Of a DNA stretch of 64,000 nucleotides, positions 1 through 8,578 are shown piece after piece. The stretch is from Heterotrichella gracilis (taxonomy: Eukaryota > Sar > Xanthophyceae > Tribonematales > Xanthonemataceae). The DNA lies in assembly GCA_032358255.1 (NCBI GenBank), contig JAULBX010000002.1, forward strand, positions 620,001-684,000, in the 5' to 3' direction. The notes under the pieces are model-generated. The model saw only the letters and a list, made by a program, of their open reading frames with translations. It made no database searches and was not told the origin of the DNA. Numbering within the stretch: position 1 is the stretch's first letter; the number at the start of each line of letters is the position of its first letter. The translations under genes and the position numbers were made by a program.

Positions 1-262
1 GAATAGCCACCAGAGTTCCGCACTTAAGATTTTCAACCTCATCACGCGAAATAATTTTTCTTATGATCTCAATCCCATTTGTTTCTTCGCCATGCATACC
101 TGCACATAATAAAACAGAGGGTCCTTCTTTTTTTGAGTGAATAACGTGAACGGGAATTTCGATCTTTGTTTTTGTATGAAGTTCATACGAATTAAGGATC
201 ACCGTTTTGCTTTGGCCGGGTTCAATTTTCTGACCATTTATGGTTATTGTTTTTTGAGCCAT
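1..262 (-). CDS. Succinylglutamate desuccinylase/aspartoacylase (M14) family protein, 3' end cut by window
   Basis: The ATG lies at 262 and the reading frame stays open to the window edge, so only the first 87 residues are visible. The N-terminus starts MAQKTITINGQ. Further on, LLCAGMHGEETNGIEI carries the HGxE zinc-binding signature of M14/AspA deacylases (a His and a Glu ligand two residues apart). It starts 3 bp after the rimK stop, so it is probably the last visible gene of that operon. Family members hydrolyse N-acyl or isopeptide-like amide bonds. Next to RimK and a RimB-like protease, a role in trimming or recycling glutamylated products is plausible, but this is inference. Confidence 0.85.
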   Translation of the reverse strand, partial: MAQKTITINGQKIEPGQSKTVILNSYELHTKTKIEIPVHVIHSKKEGPSVLLCAGMHGEETNGIEIIRKIISRDEVENLKCGTLVAI

Positions 263-265
263 AAA

Positions 266-1162
266 TTATTCTCCGGGTTTATTAAATTCATTTCTTTCAA
301 CGTATTCAATAATTTTTCCGGCAATATCAATTCCGGTTGCGCCCTCAATACCTTCAAGGCCCGGAGAAGAATTTACTTCCATAACCAACGGGCCGCGCTT
401 TGATTGCAAAAGATCTACACCGGCAATTCCTAAACCTAATTTTTTAGCAGCTTTAATGGCTGTTGCTCTTTCTTCAGGCGTAAGTGTAATAACTTTTGCC
501 GAACCGCCGCGGTGTAAATTACTTCTAAATTCGCCGGCTTTTGCCTGGCGTTTCATAGAACCAACTACTTGTCCATCTACCACAAATACCCGCAGATCGG
601 CACCACCGGCTTCTTTAATAAATTCCTGCACCAACATATTTGCTTTTAATTTCATAAAAGCTTCCAATACAGATTTTGCTGCTTTTTGATTATCCGCTAA
701 AATAACACCAATGCCCTGCGTACCTTCTAAAAGTTTAACTACGCAAGGTGCGCCTCCTACACTTTGAATAACGTTATCAATATCTTTATCTTTTGGAGAT
801 GATGCAAAACCTGTTTTAGGAATACCTAATCCTGCGCGCGCTAATATTTGTAAACTTCTTAATTTATCGCGTGAGCGCACCAGCGCCTGCGATTCTACAG
901 CGGTAAAGATCTTCATCATTTCAAACTGACGTACAACTGCAGAACCGTAGAATGTGGCAGAAGCTCCAATTCTTGGAATAACGGCGTTAATATCTTTAAC
1001 TTCTTTGCCATTAAAATAAATATGCGGTCGGCCCGCCTCTATTACCAAAACACATTTCATGTGATCTAATAAAACTACATTGTGGCCGCGTTTTTCTGCT
1101 GCTTCTATTAACCGGCGGGTAGAATACAAATTTTTATTACGTGAAAGGATCGCGATATTCAT
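266..1162 (-). CDS. rimK: RimK-type ATP-grasp alpha-L-glutamate ligase
   Basis: This 298-residue protein is the usual length for RimK, which adds glutamates to the C-terminus of ribosomal protein S6 and can make poly-alpha-glutamate. ATP-grasp features are clear: [13 protein letters not shown] (141-153), [17 protein letters not shown] (179-195), [12 protein letters not shown] (211-222), and the Mg/ATP-binding [13 protein letters not shown] (261-273). It lies 6 bp after the RimB-like gene and 3 bp before the AspA-like gene. This trio suggests a ligase working with two hydrolytic partners. The family is certain; the exact substrate (S6 or another peptide) cannot be read from the sequence. Confidence 0.93.
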   Translation of the reverse strand: MNIAILSRNKNLYSTRRLIEAAEKRGHNVVLLDHMKCVLVIEAGRPHIYFNGKEVKDINAVIPRIGASATFYGSAVVRQFEMMKIFTAVESQALVRSRDKLRSLQILARAGLGIPKTGFASSPKDKDIDNVIQSVGGAPCVVKLLEGTQGIGVILADNQKAAKSVLEAFMKLKANMLVQEFIKEAGGADLRVFVVDGQVVGSMKRQAKAGEFRSNLHRGGSAKVITLTPEERATAIKAAKKLGLGIAGVDLLQSKRGPLVMEVNSSPGLEGIEGATGIDIAGKIIEYVERNEFNKPGE

Positions 1163-1168
1163 ATGCTG

Positions 1169-1639
1169 TTATTTTATTTGAATTTGTTTAATTACTTTTT
1201 TTGTTACTTTTTTACCACCGGTATGGATCTGATTAGCGTCAATTATAAATTTCCCTTTTAACAGGCGACGTCCAATTAAAACATCGTATCGCATATTTGC
1301 GCGATCAGAAAGCGAAATGGTTGACCATATTTTTTTCTTTCCGATCTTGATAAGGGTTTTTATGATATAACGCTCTTCCTCGTCACCAAAAGAGTTCTTT
1401 ATTTTTTTTAAAGAAAATTCTTCGAAGCGTTGCATTTTGTGATTTTGGTTATCGCAGAAAACTACGAAAAAAAGTATGGGTTTTGCATCTTCGGTTTTGA
1501 CATAAATTTCAGAACAATGAATGGAAGATGTATAAGCGCCGGTATCTATTTTTGCCTCTACGTTAAAAACTTCCAATAATGGAAAATCTACAAACTCCCG
1601 TCTACCAATTAATCTTAAACTATTTTTTTTCTCCGGCAT
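1169..1639 (-). CDS. RimB-like retropepsin-fold protease (ATP-dependent zinc protease family)
   Basis: I chose the ATG at 1639 (MPEKKN), giving 156 residues. An upstream ATG at 1663 is possible but lengthens the overlap with the preceding gene. The signature AKIDTGAYTSSIHC shows the DTGA motif of the single-domain retropepsin-like family commonly called ATP-dependent zinc protease (COG4067). A second conserved piece, DVLIGRRLLKG, lies near the C-terminus. It overlaps the end of the oxidoreductase gene by 20 bp and is followed after 6 bp by rimK. In Pseudomonas the relative RimB accompanies RimK and modulates S6 glutamylation; the same partnership is inferred here. Confidence 0.85.
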   Translation of the reverse strand: MPEKKNSLRLIGRREFVDFPLLEVFNVEAKIDTGAYTSSIHCSEIYVKTEDAKPILFFVVFCDNQNHKMQRFEEFSLKKIKNSFGDEEERYIIKTLIKIGKKKIWSTISLSDRANMRYDVLIGRRLLKGKFIIDANQIHTGGKKVTKKVIKQIQIK

Positions 1640-2687
1640 AAAGTGAATAGAAACGCCCAACATTTACTTCAGGGGGCAGCGTTTCTTTTTGCAAGTAGAA
1701 ATTTACGAACTTTTTTGCAAAATAGGGTGCTAACATCACGCCTTTTGTGCCTAAACCATTAAAAATAAACAGATTATTATGCTCTGGGTGCAAACCTATA
1801 ATTGGCCGTCTATCGCTTGAGGAAGGCCTTACGCCAGCCAGCTGATCTAAAATGGTATACTTGCAGTTAACTAATTGTTCCAATTTTTCTTCTAATTCGT
1901 TAAGGCCCTTTGAGCTTTTTTCTTCGGTGAGGTCGGTCCATTCGTAAGTAGCACCTACTTTATAATTACCGTCCGGCTGATCCATTATGAAGCCATTCTT
2001 ATTTAAAATATGGTCTTTTATTTTAAGGTCGGGTGCGGAAATAACCAGCGTTTCTCCCTTAGCAGGTTTTAATGGTATCCATTTAAAGAAGGGATTATTT
2101 TTTACCAAATAACCTTCGCAAAAAATGATATTCTTAGCGTTTATTCCTTTATAGGAAACATGATCTGCATTTATTTTTAACTGCGCATGATCAAATGTTT
2201 CATCTACCAATTGGTCTTTAAAAAAATTTGCGGTTGCATTTAAAAATTCGGCTACGTTTAAATTTCCGCTTTGCTGTACTAAACCAAATTGATCTGCGAT
2301 CTTACAATTTTCTAATTCCAAAGAATTGTTGCTGTAAATAATAGGGTCTAAAAATCCTTTTAAATCAGAATTTGCCTTCGCCGACCATAAATTTTTTTCC
2401 TGTTCCTCATTAAATGACCTGATGATCGACCGTTGAGTAATTAATTTTTTCTCGAGGCGTTTTTCGCAGGCTGTATAAAATACATTTAAATGTTCAATGA
2501 GTTCGTCTGCCAGCCAGCTTTTGGTAAGGCGTTTAAATACTATTGGGTTCCAGATGCCTGCTGCTACTTTTGAACAACTACTTAAATTTGCGTCTCCAAT
2601 AATTTTAAATGAGATATTATTGTTATGAAGTGTATGAGCGATAACACTTGCTGCAAGGCCTCTTCCAACAATAATAAATTCGATCAT
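1620..2687 (-). CDS. DAO-family FAD-dependent oxidoreductase
   Basis: A 355-residue protein of the D-amino-acid oxidase/glycine oxidase fold. The N-terminal dinucleotide-binding loop is GRGLAAS (about 8-14) after a beta strand. The C-terminal FAD-contacting segment includes GVRPSSSDRRPIIG and FNGLGTKGVMLAPYFAK. The substrate is unknown; amine or D-amino-acid oxidation is typical of the family. Its ATG overlaps the stop of the upstream outer-membrane-like gene (ATGA), and its 3' end overlaps the protease gene, so all are probably co-transcribed. Why an oxidase sits in a rimK operon is not obvious. Confidence 0.85.
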   Translation of the reverse strand: MIEFIIVGRGLAASVIAHTLHNNNISFKIIGDANLSSCSKVAAGIWNPIVFKRLTKSWLADELIEHLNVFYTACEKRLEKKLITQRSIIRSFNEEQEKNLWSAKANSDLKGFLDPIIYSNNSLELENCKIADQFGLVQQSGNLNVAEFLNATANFFKDQLVDETFDHAQLKINADHVSYKGINAKNIIFCEGYLVKNNPFFKWIPLKPAKGETLVISAPDLKIKDHILNKNGFIMDQPDGNYKVGATYEWTDLTEEKSSKGLNELEEKLEQLVNCKYTILDQLAGVRPSSSDRRPIIGLHPEHNNLFIFNGLGTKGVMLAPYFAKKFVNFYLQKETLPPEVNVGRFYSLYAGEKK

Positions 2688-3313
2688 TTATTTTCCGATC
2701 TAACGTGTGGATTATAATTCTTTTTAACGCCTTTGTATGCGCCGGAGAAAAACAAAAATAATTTAATACCAACAACATTTTGCTTGTAATTTAATTCGGC
2801 AAATAATTCGGCACCAATCCCAATATCGTAAACTAATTTTGTTGCGGCCTGCGCCGCTGCATAAATACCAACACCCTGGTAAAATTCGGGTTTAAAAGTA
2901 TTTGCAGTATCAGGCACACCAACAACCCCATAAAAAAAAGTTGGGCCTCCAAAAAAAGCAACATTATACCTGGCACTTTCTTTTCTATATCCGTAGCCCA
3001 ACCGCGCCTGGCTATGATTATTTTCCAAGAGCTTATCGCCACTTATGGCAAAACCTAACTGGAAATATTCTCGTCGAATATGAAAATGGAAATCGAGACA
3101 AACGCCTTGTTGCGCATCTGATCTTAAACTTGAATTAAAAAAAGAAGGGCCAAAGTTTAAGTAATTATTGTATAAACGATAACGTTTACCATCATGAATG
3201 ATCTCTTCTTTTCTGTCATACTTGGGTCTACCTCCCGGAATAAGAATTGGCTCTTGTGCTAAAAGACCAAGGCCATAAAAAAGGGCAATTATGAACGCAA
3301 ATTTTTTGATAAT
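2684..3313 (-). CDS. Hypothetical exported outer-membrane-type protein with no standard start codon
   Basis: The frame is open from an in-frame TAA upstream of 3322 down to 2684. It encodes a convincing signal peptide (IIKKFAFIIALFYGLGLLAQ) followed by a glycine- and aromatic-rich protein of about 209 residues that alternates like a beta-barrel. No ATG, GTG or TTG occurs in frame before the signal peptide; the nearest candidates are ATT at 3313 and ATC at 3310. A TTG at 3028 would start well inside the protein and lose the signal peptide. A TATCTTTG box lies at 3315-3322, so the transcript would begin at or inside these codons. The stop overlaps the next gene's ATG. I do not recognise the family. 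Confidence 0.7.
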   Translation of the reverse strand: MIKKFAFIIALFYGLGLLAQEPILIPGGRPKYDRKEEIIHDGKRYRLYNNYLNFGPSFFNSSLRSDAQQGVCLDFHFHIRREYFQLGFAISGDKLLENNHSQARLGYGYRKESARYNVAFFGGPTFFYGVVGVPDTANTFKPEFYQGVGIYAAAQAATKLVYDIGIGAELFAELNYKQNVVGIKLFLFFSGAYKGVKKNYNPHVRSENK

Positions 3314-3314
3314 A

Positions 3315-3322
3315 CAAAGATA
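3315..3322 (-). promoter_or_regulatory. -7 box (TATCTTTG) of the rimK operon
   Basis: Read on the minus strand this is an exact match to the Bacteroidota -7 consensus TAnnTTTG. It sits directly in front of the first codons of the exported protein, so the RNA would be leaderless or nearly so. I see no clear -33 TTTG. Confidence 0.5.
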
Positions 3323-3403
3323 GCCAGAATATTAATTTAGAGGCATATTTTATGTCTTGAACTTTGTAAAATGACAGTTATTATTGATAACTGGTATAAA
3401 TAC

Positions 3404-4042
3404 TTAGGTTAAGAAGGGGTTTGTTTGTTTTTCGTAACCAATTGTTGTGGCAGGACCATGGCCGCTATAAACTTTTACATCATCCGGTAAAACAAATAAT
3501 TTTTGGCGAATAGAGCTTAAAAGCGTTTCGTGATCGCCTTTTGGTAAATCGCTGCGGCCTATGCTATTATAAAAAAGAACATCGCCACTTATTAATAATT
3601 TATTTTCTTTATTGTAAAAAGAAATACTTCCGGGTGAATGACCCGGCGTGAAAATCGTTTCAAATTCATATTGGCCAAGGCTGATCTTATCTCCCGGTGT
3701 AATATACTTTTCAGGAAAAGGTGATGGATCGCAAGGCACACCATACATGGCTGCAGTCTCCGGTAAACGCTCAATAAAAAATAATTCTTCTTTGTGCATT
3801 TCAGGAAGTAAACCGTAATTATCTAAAATAAATCTGTTGCCTAAAATATGATCAATATGCGCGTGCGTTAAAAGCAAACGACTGAGTTTTAATTTCTTTT
3901 CGTCGATAAAATTTTTAAGGATGGTATTTTCAGAAGAAGTATAATTGCCCGGATCAATAATAAAAGCAGTTCCTTCGTTATCATAAAGTAAATAAGTGTT
4001 CTGCTGAAAAGGGTTGAAGGTGAACGATTTTAAATACAGCAT
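3404..4042 (-). CDS. Metallo-beta-lactamase-fold hydrolase (glyoxalase II-like)
   Basis: A 212-residue hydrolase with the binuclear zinc signature THAHIDH (59-65). Further ligand motifs are FTPGHSPGSISF (His, about 133), ISGDVLF (Asp, about 152) and SGHGPAT (His near 192). The length and lack of extra domains match the YcbL/GloB-like group of thioester hydrolases. The true substrate is undetermined. It begins 1 bp after the amidohydrolase gene, so the two form a transcription unit. Confidence 0.88.
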   Translation of the reverse strand: MLYLKSFTFNPFQQNTYLLYDNEGTAFIIDPGNYTSSENTILKNFIDEKKLKLSRLLLTHAHIDHILGNRFILDNYGLLPEMHKEELFFIERLPETAAMYGVPCDPSPFPEKYITPGDKISLGQYEFETIFTPGHSPGSISFYNKENKLLISGDVLFYNSIGRSDLPKGDHETLLSSIRQKLFVLPDDVKVYSGHGPATTIGYEKQTNPFLT

Positions 4043-4043
4043 T

Positions 4044-5201
4044 TTAAATTATTTTTTGTGTTAATTGTAATTGGTTAGTAGTAAAATTTACAAGATTCAA
4101 TCCGGTATTTTTGCCGGGAATTAAACTTCCAAACTCATTCTCTAAATTTAATGCAGAAGCGTTATTGGACGTGATCATTTGCAAAATGGTTTCTAAAGAA
4201 AATGCGTTTGAATTTTTCAGTATCACGTTTGCTTCATCAATGAGGTCAAGGTTATCATTGCTTGCCAGACTATCTGTACCAAGGCAGAGCGAGTTTTTGT
4301 AGTCTTTAAATAAACTATAGTCGGGCAATTTATTTTCAATATATAAATTTGCATTTGGGCAAAAACAGAAAAAACAATTTTTATCTTCAGCAACTTTAAT
4401 ATCTTCTTTGGCAGAAAAAGTATTGTGTACTAACATTACTTTTTGCTCATTAAAAACATTAATATATTCTTGTAAGCTTGAATGACCCGGCGCTTTAAAC
4501 CACGAAATATCTGCTTTTAAAAAATCATATAGATCTTTAAATCCATTGGCTTGACCTAAAAAGAATTTTGTTTCCTCTTCTGTTTCCTGATTATGAATGG
4601 ACAGAGGCAAATTATGTTCTTTGTCAAATTTTGCAATACGATCTATCAATTGAAACGATGTGCTATATGGTGCATGGGGCGCAAGGCTTCCTAATAAACC
4701 AAGCGACTGCAACATTTTAAAAAAAGGCAAACTGAGATCAAACATCATTTTTTCGTTTGCCGGATTTAATCCTAATATCTCGATGAATGTGTGATATTTT
4801 ATTTTAGAATTTTGTTTAGTCTTAAAACTGTCATCGGCATTGCTAATATCTCCTACTGCAACAATTCCATTCTTCCACATTTCTTCATCAGCTAAAACAG
4901 CAGCTTCATGGATCTTTTCTTTTGAAATACCGCTCATGCGTTGCATGATTATCTGTTTACCAAAACCCGGAATACCAGTATTCCTTTGAATTTTACCTTT
5001 TAAATGACTGAGTTCTAAATGGCAATGGGCGTTTACAAAACCCGGTGTAATTATCCCTTCATACGATTCTATTTCACTGTTTTGCAAGCTCGTTGCCCCA
5101 ACGATCTCTTTTAACCTATTTTGGCTGTCAATTACCAATACTGAGCCTTCCGGCAGGTATTGCCTGCCATCAAATATCTTATTTGCTTGTAAAAATCGCA
5201 T
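4044..5201 (-). CDS. Amidohydrolase-superfamily metal-dependent hydrolase (chlorohydrolase/cytosine deaminase-like)
   Basis: A 385-residue TIM-barrel amidohydrolase. The metal-binding HCHLELSH follows GFVNA at about residues 54-66; later motifs are APHAPYSTS, LSIHNQETEEE, MLVHNT and the catalytic-Asp segment LGTDSLASN. These fit the ATZ/TRZ and SsnA deaminase group acting on aminopyrimidines, purines or futalosine-type compounds; the substrate is not readable. It is divergent from rlmN and runs into the MBL hydrolase gene. The short distance from a TAnnTTTA-type box suggests a very short leader. Confidence 0.85.
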   Translation of the reverse strand: MRFLQANKIFDGRQYLPEGSVLVIDSQNRLKEIVGATSLQNSEIESYEGIITPGFVNAHCHLELSHLKGKIQRNTGIPGFGKQIIMQRMSGISKEKIHEAAVLADEEMWKNGIVAVGDISNADDSFKTKQNSKIKYHTFIEILGLNPANEKMMFDLSLPFFKMLQSLGLLGSLAPHAPYSTSFQLIDRIAKFDKEHNLPLSIHNQETEEETKFFLGQANGFKDLYDFLKADISWFKAPGHSSLQEYINVFNEQKVMLVHNTFSAKEDIKVAEDKNCFFCFCPNANLYIENKLPDYSLFKDYKNSLCLGTDSLASNDNLDLIDEANVILKNSNAFSLETILQMITSNNASALNLENEFGSLIPGKNTGLNLVNFTTNQLQLTQKII

Positions 5202-5205
5202 TGGG

Positions 5206-5213
5206 TAAAGTTA
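5206..5213 (-). promoter_or_regulatory. Probable -7 box (TAACTTTA) for the amidohydrolase gene
   Basis: On the minus strand a TAnnTTTA sequence ends 4 bases before the ATG at 5201. This matches the Bacteroidota -7 consensus except for the last base. Confidence 0.35.
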
Positions 5214-5234
5214 GTTAATTATAAGTTTGTATGG

Positions 5235-5242
5235 TATCTTTA
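5235..5242 (+). promoter_or_regulatory. Probable -7 box (TATCTTTA) for rlmN
   Basis: A TAnnTTTA sequence 13 bases before the rlmN ATG, in the 54 bp divergent intergenic region. The last base deviates from the consensus G. Confidence 0.4.
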
Positions 5243-5255
5243 CAGCGCAATATTA

Positions 5256-6314
5256 ATGGCAAAAAAAGACATACGCGCCTTATCGGTTGAGCAATTGACC
5301 AGCCTCTTTAAAGAGATCAACGAGCCTGCTTTCAGAGCAAAGCAGGTATATGATTGGCTATGGGCAAAAAGCGCCGTTGATTTTGATCAAATGTCGAACC
5401 TCTCAAAAAATTTGAGGGATTATTTAAATACCAATTTTGCCATTAATAATGTACAAATTTCAGAACTACAGGTAAGCTCTGACAGAACCATTAAATGCGC
5501 TATGCGACTGCATGATAATTATGTGGTTGAAAGTGTGCTTATACCTCATCAAACACGTTTTACGGCTTGTATCTCATCACAAGTAGGTTGTAGTTTAACC
5601 TGCAAGTTTTGCGCAACGGGGAAATTGAAACGCATGCGTAATTTAAATGCCGATGAAATATATGACCAGGTTGTTTTGGTAAAAAATACAGCCATGGAAA
5701 GATATAACGCACCATTGACCAATATTGTTTACATGGGCATGGGCGAGCCTCTATTGAATTATAACGAAGTATTAAGTTCGGTAGAAAAAATTACGAGCCC
5801 TAAAGGTTTGGGTATGGCTGCAAAACGTATCACTGTTTCTACTGCAGGAGTTGCAAAAATGATAGCCAAGTTGGCCGATGATAATGTAAAATTTCATTTA
5901 GCTTTATCATTGCATGCAGCAACTGATGAAAAAAGAAATCACATTATGCCAATTAACGAAACCAATTCGTTAGAGAATTTGGCAACATCTTTAAATTATT
6001 TTATTGATAAAACGGGCACGCGCCCAACCTTTGAATATATTGCTTTTAAAGATTATAATGATTCTATTCAGGATGCGCAGGACCTTGTAAATTTTTGCAA
6101 AAAAGTAAAAAGTAAGGTCAATATTATTGAGTATAACCCTATTGATGACGGTGAGTTTAAACAAACTACCCGCGACCGGTTAAAGGCTTTTACCGACCAC
6201 TTAGAAAAAAACGGAATTATATGCAATGTGCGTCACAGCCGTGGTAAAGACATTGATGCAGCCTGTGGCCAACTGGCAAATAAAAATAAATTGGCTATGG
6301 AACAATTAAAATAA
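5256..6314 (+). CDS. rlmN: 23S rRNA (adenine2503-C2)-methyltransferase RlmN
   Basis: A 352-residue radical-SAM enzyme that methylates A2503 of 23S rRNA and often A37 of tRNA. The iron-sulfur cluster cysteines are C112, C116 and C119 in GCSLTCKFCATG. The SAM-binding GMGEPLLNY follows, and the C-terminal catalytic cysteine lies in HSRGKDIDAACGQL. The N-terminal accessory domain begins at KKDIRALS. The length is normal and no key residue is missing. It is followed 22 bp later by the polyprenyl synthase gene in the same direction. Confidence 0.96.
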   Translation: MAKKDIRALSVEQLTSLFKEINEPAFRAKQVYDWLWAKSAVDFDQMSNLSKNLRDYLNTNFAINNVQISELQVSSDRTIKCAMRLHDNYVVESVLIPHQTRFTACISSQVGCSLTCKFCATGKLKRMRNLNADEIYDQVVLVKNTAMERYNAPLTNIVYMGMGEPLLNYNEVLSSVEKITSPKGLGMAAKRITVSTAGVAKMIAKLADDNVKFHLALSLHAATDEKRNHIMPINETNSLENLATSLNYFIDKTGTRPTFEYIAFKDYNDSIQDAQDLVNFCKKVKSKVNIIEYNPIDDGEFKQTTRDRLKAFTDHLEKNGIICNVRHSRGKDIDAACGQLANKNKLAMEQLK

Positions 6315-6336
6315 AAAGTTTAAATTTAAGACCATT

Positions 6337-7314
6337 GTGTCTAAAGCAATTAACGAAATAAAACAACCGGTAGCGGAACACATGCTGGCCTTTGAAGAAA
6401 AATTCAAAGATGCCATGAAAAGTTCTGTGCCTCTACTTGATAAAATTACCAATTACATTGTAAAACGAAAAGGCAAACAGATTCGTCCGCTATTTGTTTT
6501 TTTGAGTGCGCAAAATACTGGTACCATAAATGAAAGCACCTATCGCGCTGCCGCTTTAATTGAGTTATTACATACTGCAACATTGGTTCATGATGATGTA
6601 GTGGATGACAGTAACGAGCGCCGTGGTTTTTTTAGTGTGAATGCTTTATTTAAAAATAAGATAGCGGTTTTAATAGGCGACTTTTTACTCTCAAAAGGTT
6701 TGTTGCTGTCTTTAGATAATAACGATTTTCATTTATTAAAAATTGTAAGTAATGCCGTGCGCGAAATGAGCGAAGGGGAATTATTGCAAATAGAAAAAGC
6801 AAGAAGACTTGATATTTCTGAAGAAATTTATTTTGAGATCATCACCAAAAAAACAGCCACTTTAATTGCAGCTTGCTGCGCGGCAGGAGCGGCATCGGTT
6901 TGTGAGGATCAAAAAGTGATTGATCTGGCAAAAGAATTTGGCACCTTAACTGGTATCGCTTTCCAAATAAAAGACGATCTTTTTGATTATGGTAACGATG
7001 ACCAGATTGGGAAACCAACCGGGATAGATGTGAAGGAGAAAAAAATGACGTTGCCATTGATCTATGCGTTAAATAATTGCACCTGGATGGAAAAAAGAAA
7101 AGTGATCAATATTATTAAGAACCATAACGAAGAAAGCGAGCAGGTAAAGGTGGTTATTGATTTTGTGATAGAAAAAGGCGGTATTGCCTATGCCAATAAG
7201 GTAATGCACGAATACAAAAATAAAGCATTGGATGTTCTTGCAAAATTACCGAAGAATGCATCGCGCGATAGTTTAGAACGTTTACTGGTTTATGCCATTG
7301 AAAGAAAAAATTAG
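6337..7314 (+). CDS. ispB: Long-chain polyprenyl diphosphate synthase (IspB-type)
   Basis: A 325-residue all-trans polyprenyl synthase with both aspartate-rich motifs: HDDVVDDSNERRG (first DDxxD, about 88-100) and FQIKDDLFDYG (second, about 211-221). It condenses isopentenyl diphosphate onto allylic diphosphates for the quinone side chain. The start is GTG at 6337, since no in-frame ATG precedes the conserved N-terminal helix. Chain length cannot be predicted confidently, but menaquinone side-chain synthesis is likely in this phylum and fits the UbiD-type gene elsewhere in the window. Confidence 0.92.
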   Translation: MSKAINEIKQPVAEHMLAFEEKFKDAMKSSVPLLDKITNYIVKRKGKQIRPLFVFLSAQNTGTINESTYRAAALIELLHTATLVHDDVVDDSNERRGFFSVNALFKNKIAVLIGDFLLSKGLLLSLDNNDFHLLKIVSNAVREMSEGELLQIEKARRLDISEEIYFEIITKKTATLIAACCAAGAASVCEDQKVIDLAKEFGTLTGIAFQIKDDLFDYGNDDQIGKPTGIDVKEKKMTLPLIYALNNCTWMEKRKVINIIKNHNEESEQVKVVIDFVIEKGGIAYANKVMHEYKNKALDVLAKLPKNASRDSLERLLVYAIERKN

Positions 7315-7323
7315 TTGTTAGTT

Positions 7324-7830
7324 ATGAAAAAAATAGCTTTTATTATTTTACCGATCTTAATCTTGTTTATTTTTTCGTGTAAGAATGAAACTGAAACGCC
7401 GAAAGAGGAAATTGATAAATATGTAGCCGATTCGATCTCGAAACATAAACAAAAATTGGTTGTTGACTCCTTAAAAAAGAGAAATCCTTTATTGATAATG
7501 CCGCCTGATAGCAGTTATAGTGGCGAGTACGTGGATAAATACGAAAACGGTATTACTAAGTTCAAAGGCAATTTTCGTTTTGGTAAAAAGCATGGACAAT
7601 GGATGTCGTTTTATCCAACAGGTTTAGCTTGGAGCGAATTACACTTTGATAAAGGGTTACGTGAAGGACCGAACATTACTTATTTTGAAAATGGGAAGAT
7701 CCGTTATGAAGGTTATTACCGTAATGATGTTAGAGACAGTGTTTGGCTGTATTATGATTCTATTGGAAATCTTGCCGAAAAGGTATTGTTTAAAGATGAC
7801 AGGATGGTAAAAAAGTTGCCGTTGAAGTAG
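7324..7830 (+). CDS. YwqK/MORN-like repeat lipoprotein
   Basis: I chose the ATG at 7324 (MKKIAFIILPILILFIFSC) because it gives a clean lipoprotein signal with a Cys after IFS; a TTG at 7315 is less likely. Repeats of the type GKxHGQWxxFYPTG, and FENGKIRYEGYYRNDVRDSVWLYYD, mark the YwqK/MORN-like beta-hairpin family. Such proteins are often labelled 'antitoxin', but nothing toxin-like lies nearby, so I treat it as a surface or periplasmic lipoprotein of unknown role. It starts 9 bp after the synthase stop. Confidence 0.8.
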   Translation: MKKIAFIILPILILFIFSCKNETETPKEEIDKYVADSISKHKQKLVVDSLKKRNPLLIMPPDSSYSGEYVDKYENGITKFKGNFRFGKKHGQWMSFYPTGLAWSELHFDKGLREGPNITYFENGKIRYEGYYRNDVRDSVWLYYDSIGNLAEKVLFKDDRMVKKLPLK

Positions 7831-7831
7831 A

Positions 7832-8578
7832 TCAGTTAATTACTTTTACAGGATACGAATAAAAATATCTAATATTCAAATTATAATTTCTTCCGGCAGA
7901 TATTACCCTCCTGCTTTTATAAAAACCGAAATTTATACCACTTGCAATACCTAAAGTCATATTTTTAATTTCGCTCGGATATATTTTTATCTGTGAAGCT
8001 CCAAGTGGCATTGGTTTTGAGGCATAAGCGCCTGCGCCACAATCCATGTCAACTGCGCCAGCATAATTTGTTGTTGTATTATTTACAGTAAAGGTATTTA
8101 TTACACTCCTATCTAAATATAATGTATCTGAAAAAGAAGGCGTAAAGGTTGGAAAAACCTCATCAGTTTCATTAACTTGATTATACCCTCCAAGTTGCTC
8201 CGAATAAAAGCTGAAATTTATGTGCTGAAAAGCAGAAAAAGGGTTGCTTATTGGTGTTTGAGCAGGAAACTCCGCCATATAGTGATTTGTCTCATATTCA
8301 GTCCTAACCATCGAGATTGAATTAAATTTAACGAACAACATTCCAGGATAATCTTTTAATTCATTTCGAGGTGATTTGTGGAATATGGCCTCATAATGAA
8401 TATGATTATCGAAAAAAGAGTTGCTGTTATATCGATAAAGATCTACATAAAAATCCGCGTAAACATAATCATCAGAATTAACATCGTAAACCTTTACAGT
8501 AAAAGGGTCTTGCTTTTTCTTGTTGCAGGAAGAAAATAAAATTAGAAAACAAAATACCGGAGCAAATAGATACCTCAT
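7832..8578 (-). CDS. Hypothetical lipoprotein
   Basis: A 248-residue protein beginning MRYLFAPVFCFLILFSSCNKKK, a standard lipoprotein signal with a Cys after LFSS. The rest is rich in Tyr, Asn, Phe and Ser, as in many beta-rich Bacteroidota surface lipoproteins, with no motif I recognise. Its start overlaps the stop of the upstream lipoprotein gene by 4 bp (ATGA), so the two are translationally coupled and probably act together. Confidence 0.75.
   Translation of the reverse strand: MRYLFAPVFCFLILFSSCNKKKQDPFTVKVYDVNSDDYVYADFYVDLYRYNSNSFFDNHIHYEAIFHKSPRNELKDYPGMLFVKFNSISMVRTEYETNHYMAEFPAQTPISNPFSAFQHINFSFYSEQLGGYNQVNETDEVFPTFTPSFSDTLYLDRSVINTFTVNNTTTNYAGAVDMDCGAGAYASKPMPLGASQIKIYPSEIKNMTLGIASGINFGFYKSRRVISAGRNYNLNIRYFYSYPVKVIN

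Noticed and set aside
137-403. An 88-residue plus-strand frame at the left edge
   Set aside because: It is antisense to the AspA-like and rimK genes, and its composition matches a shadow frame.
7324-7830. YwqK-like protein as the antitoxin of a toxin-antitoxin pair
   Set aside because: It has a lipoprotein signal and no toxin gene is next to it; the name comes from a family label only.
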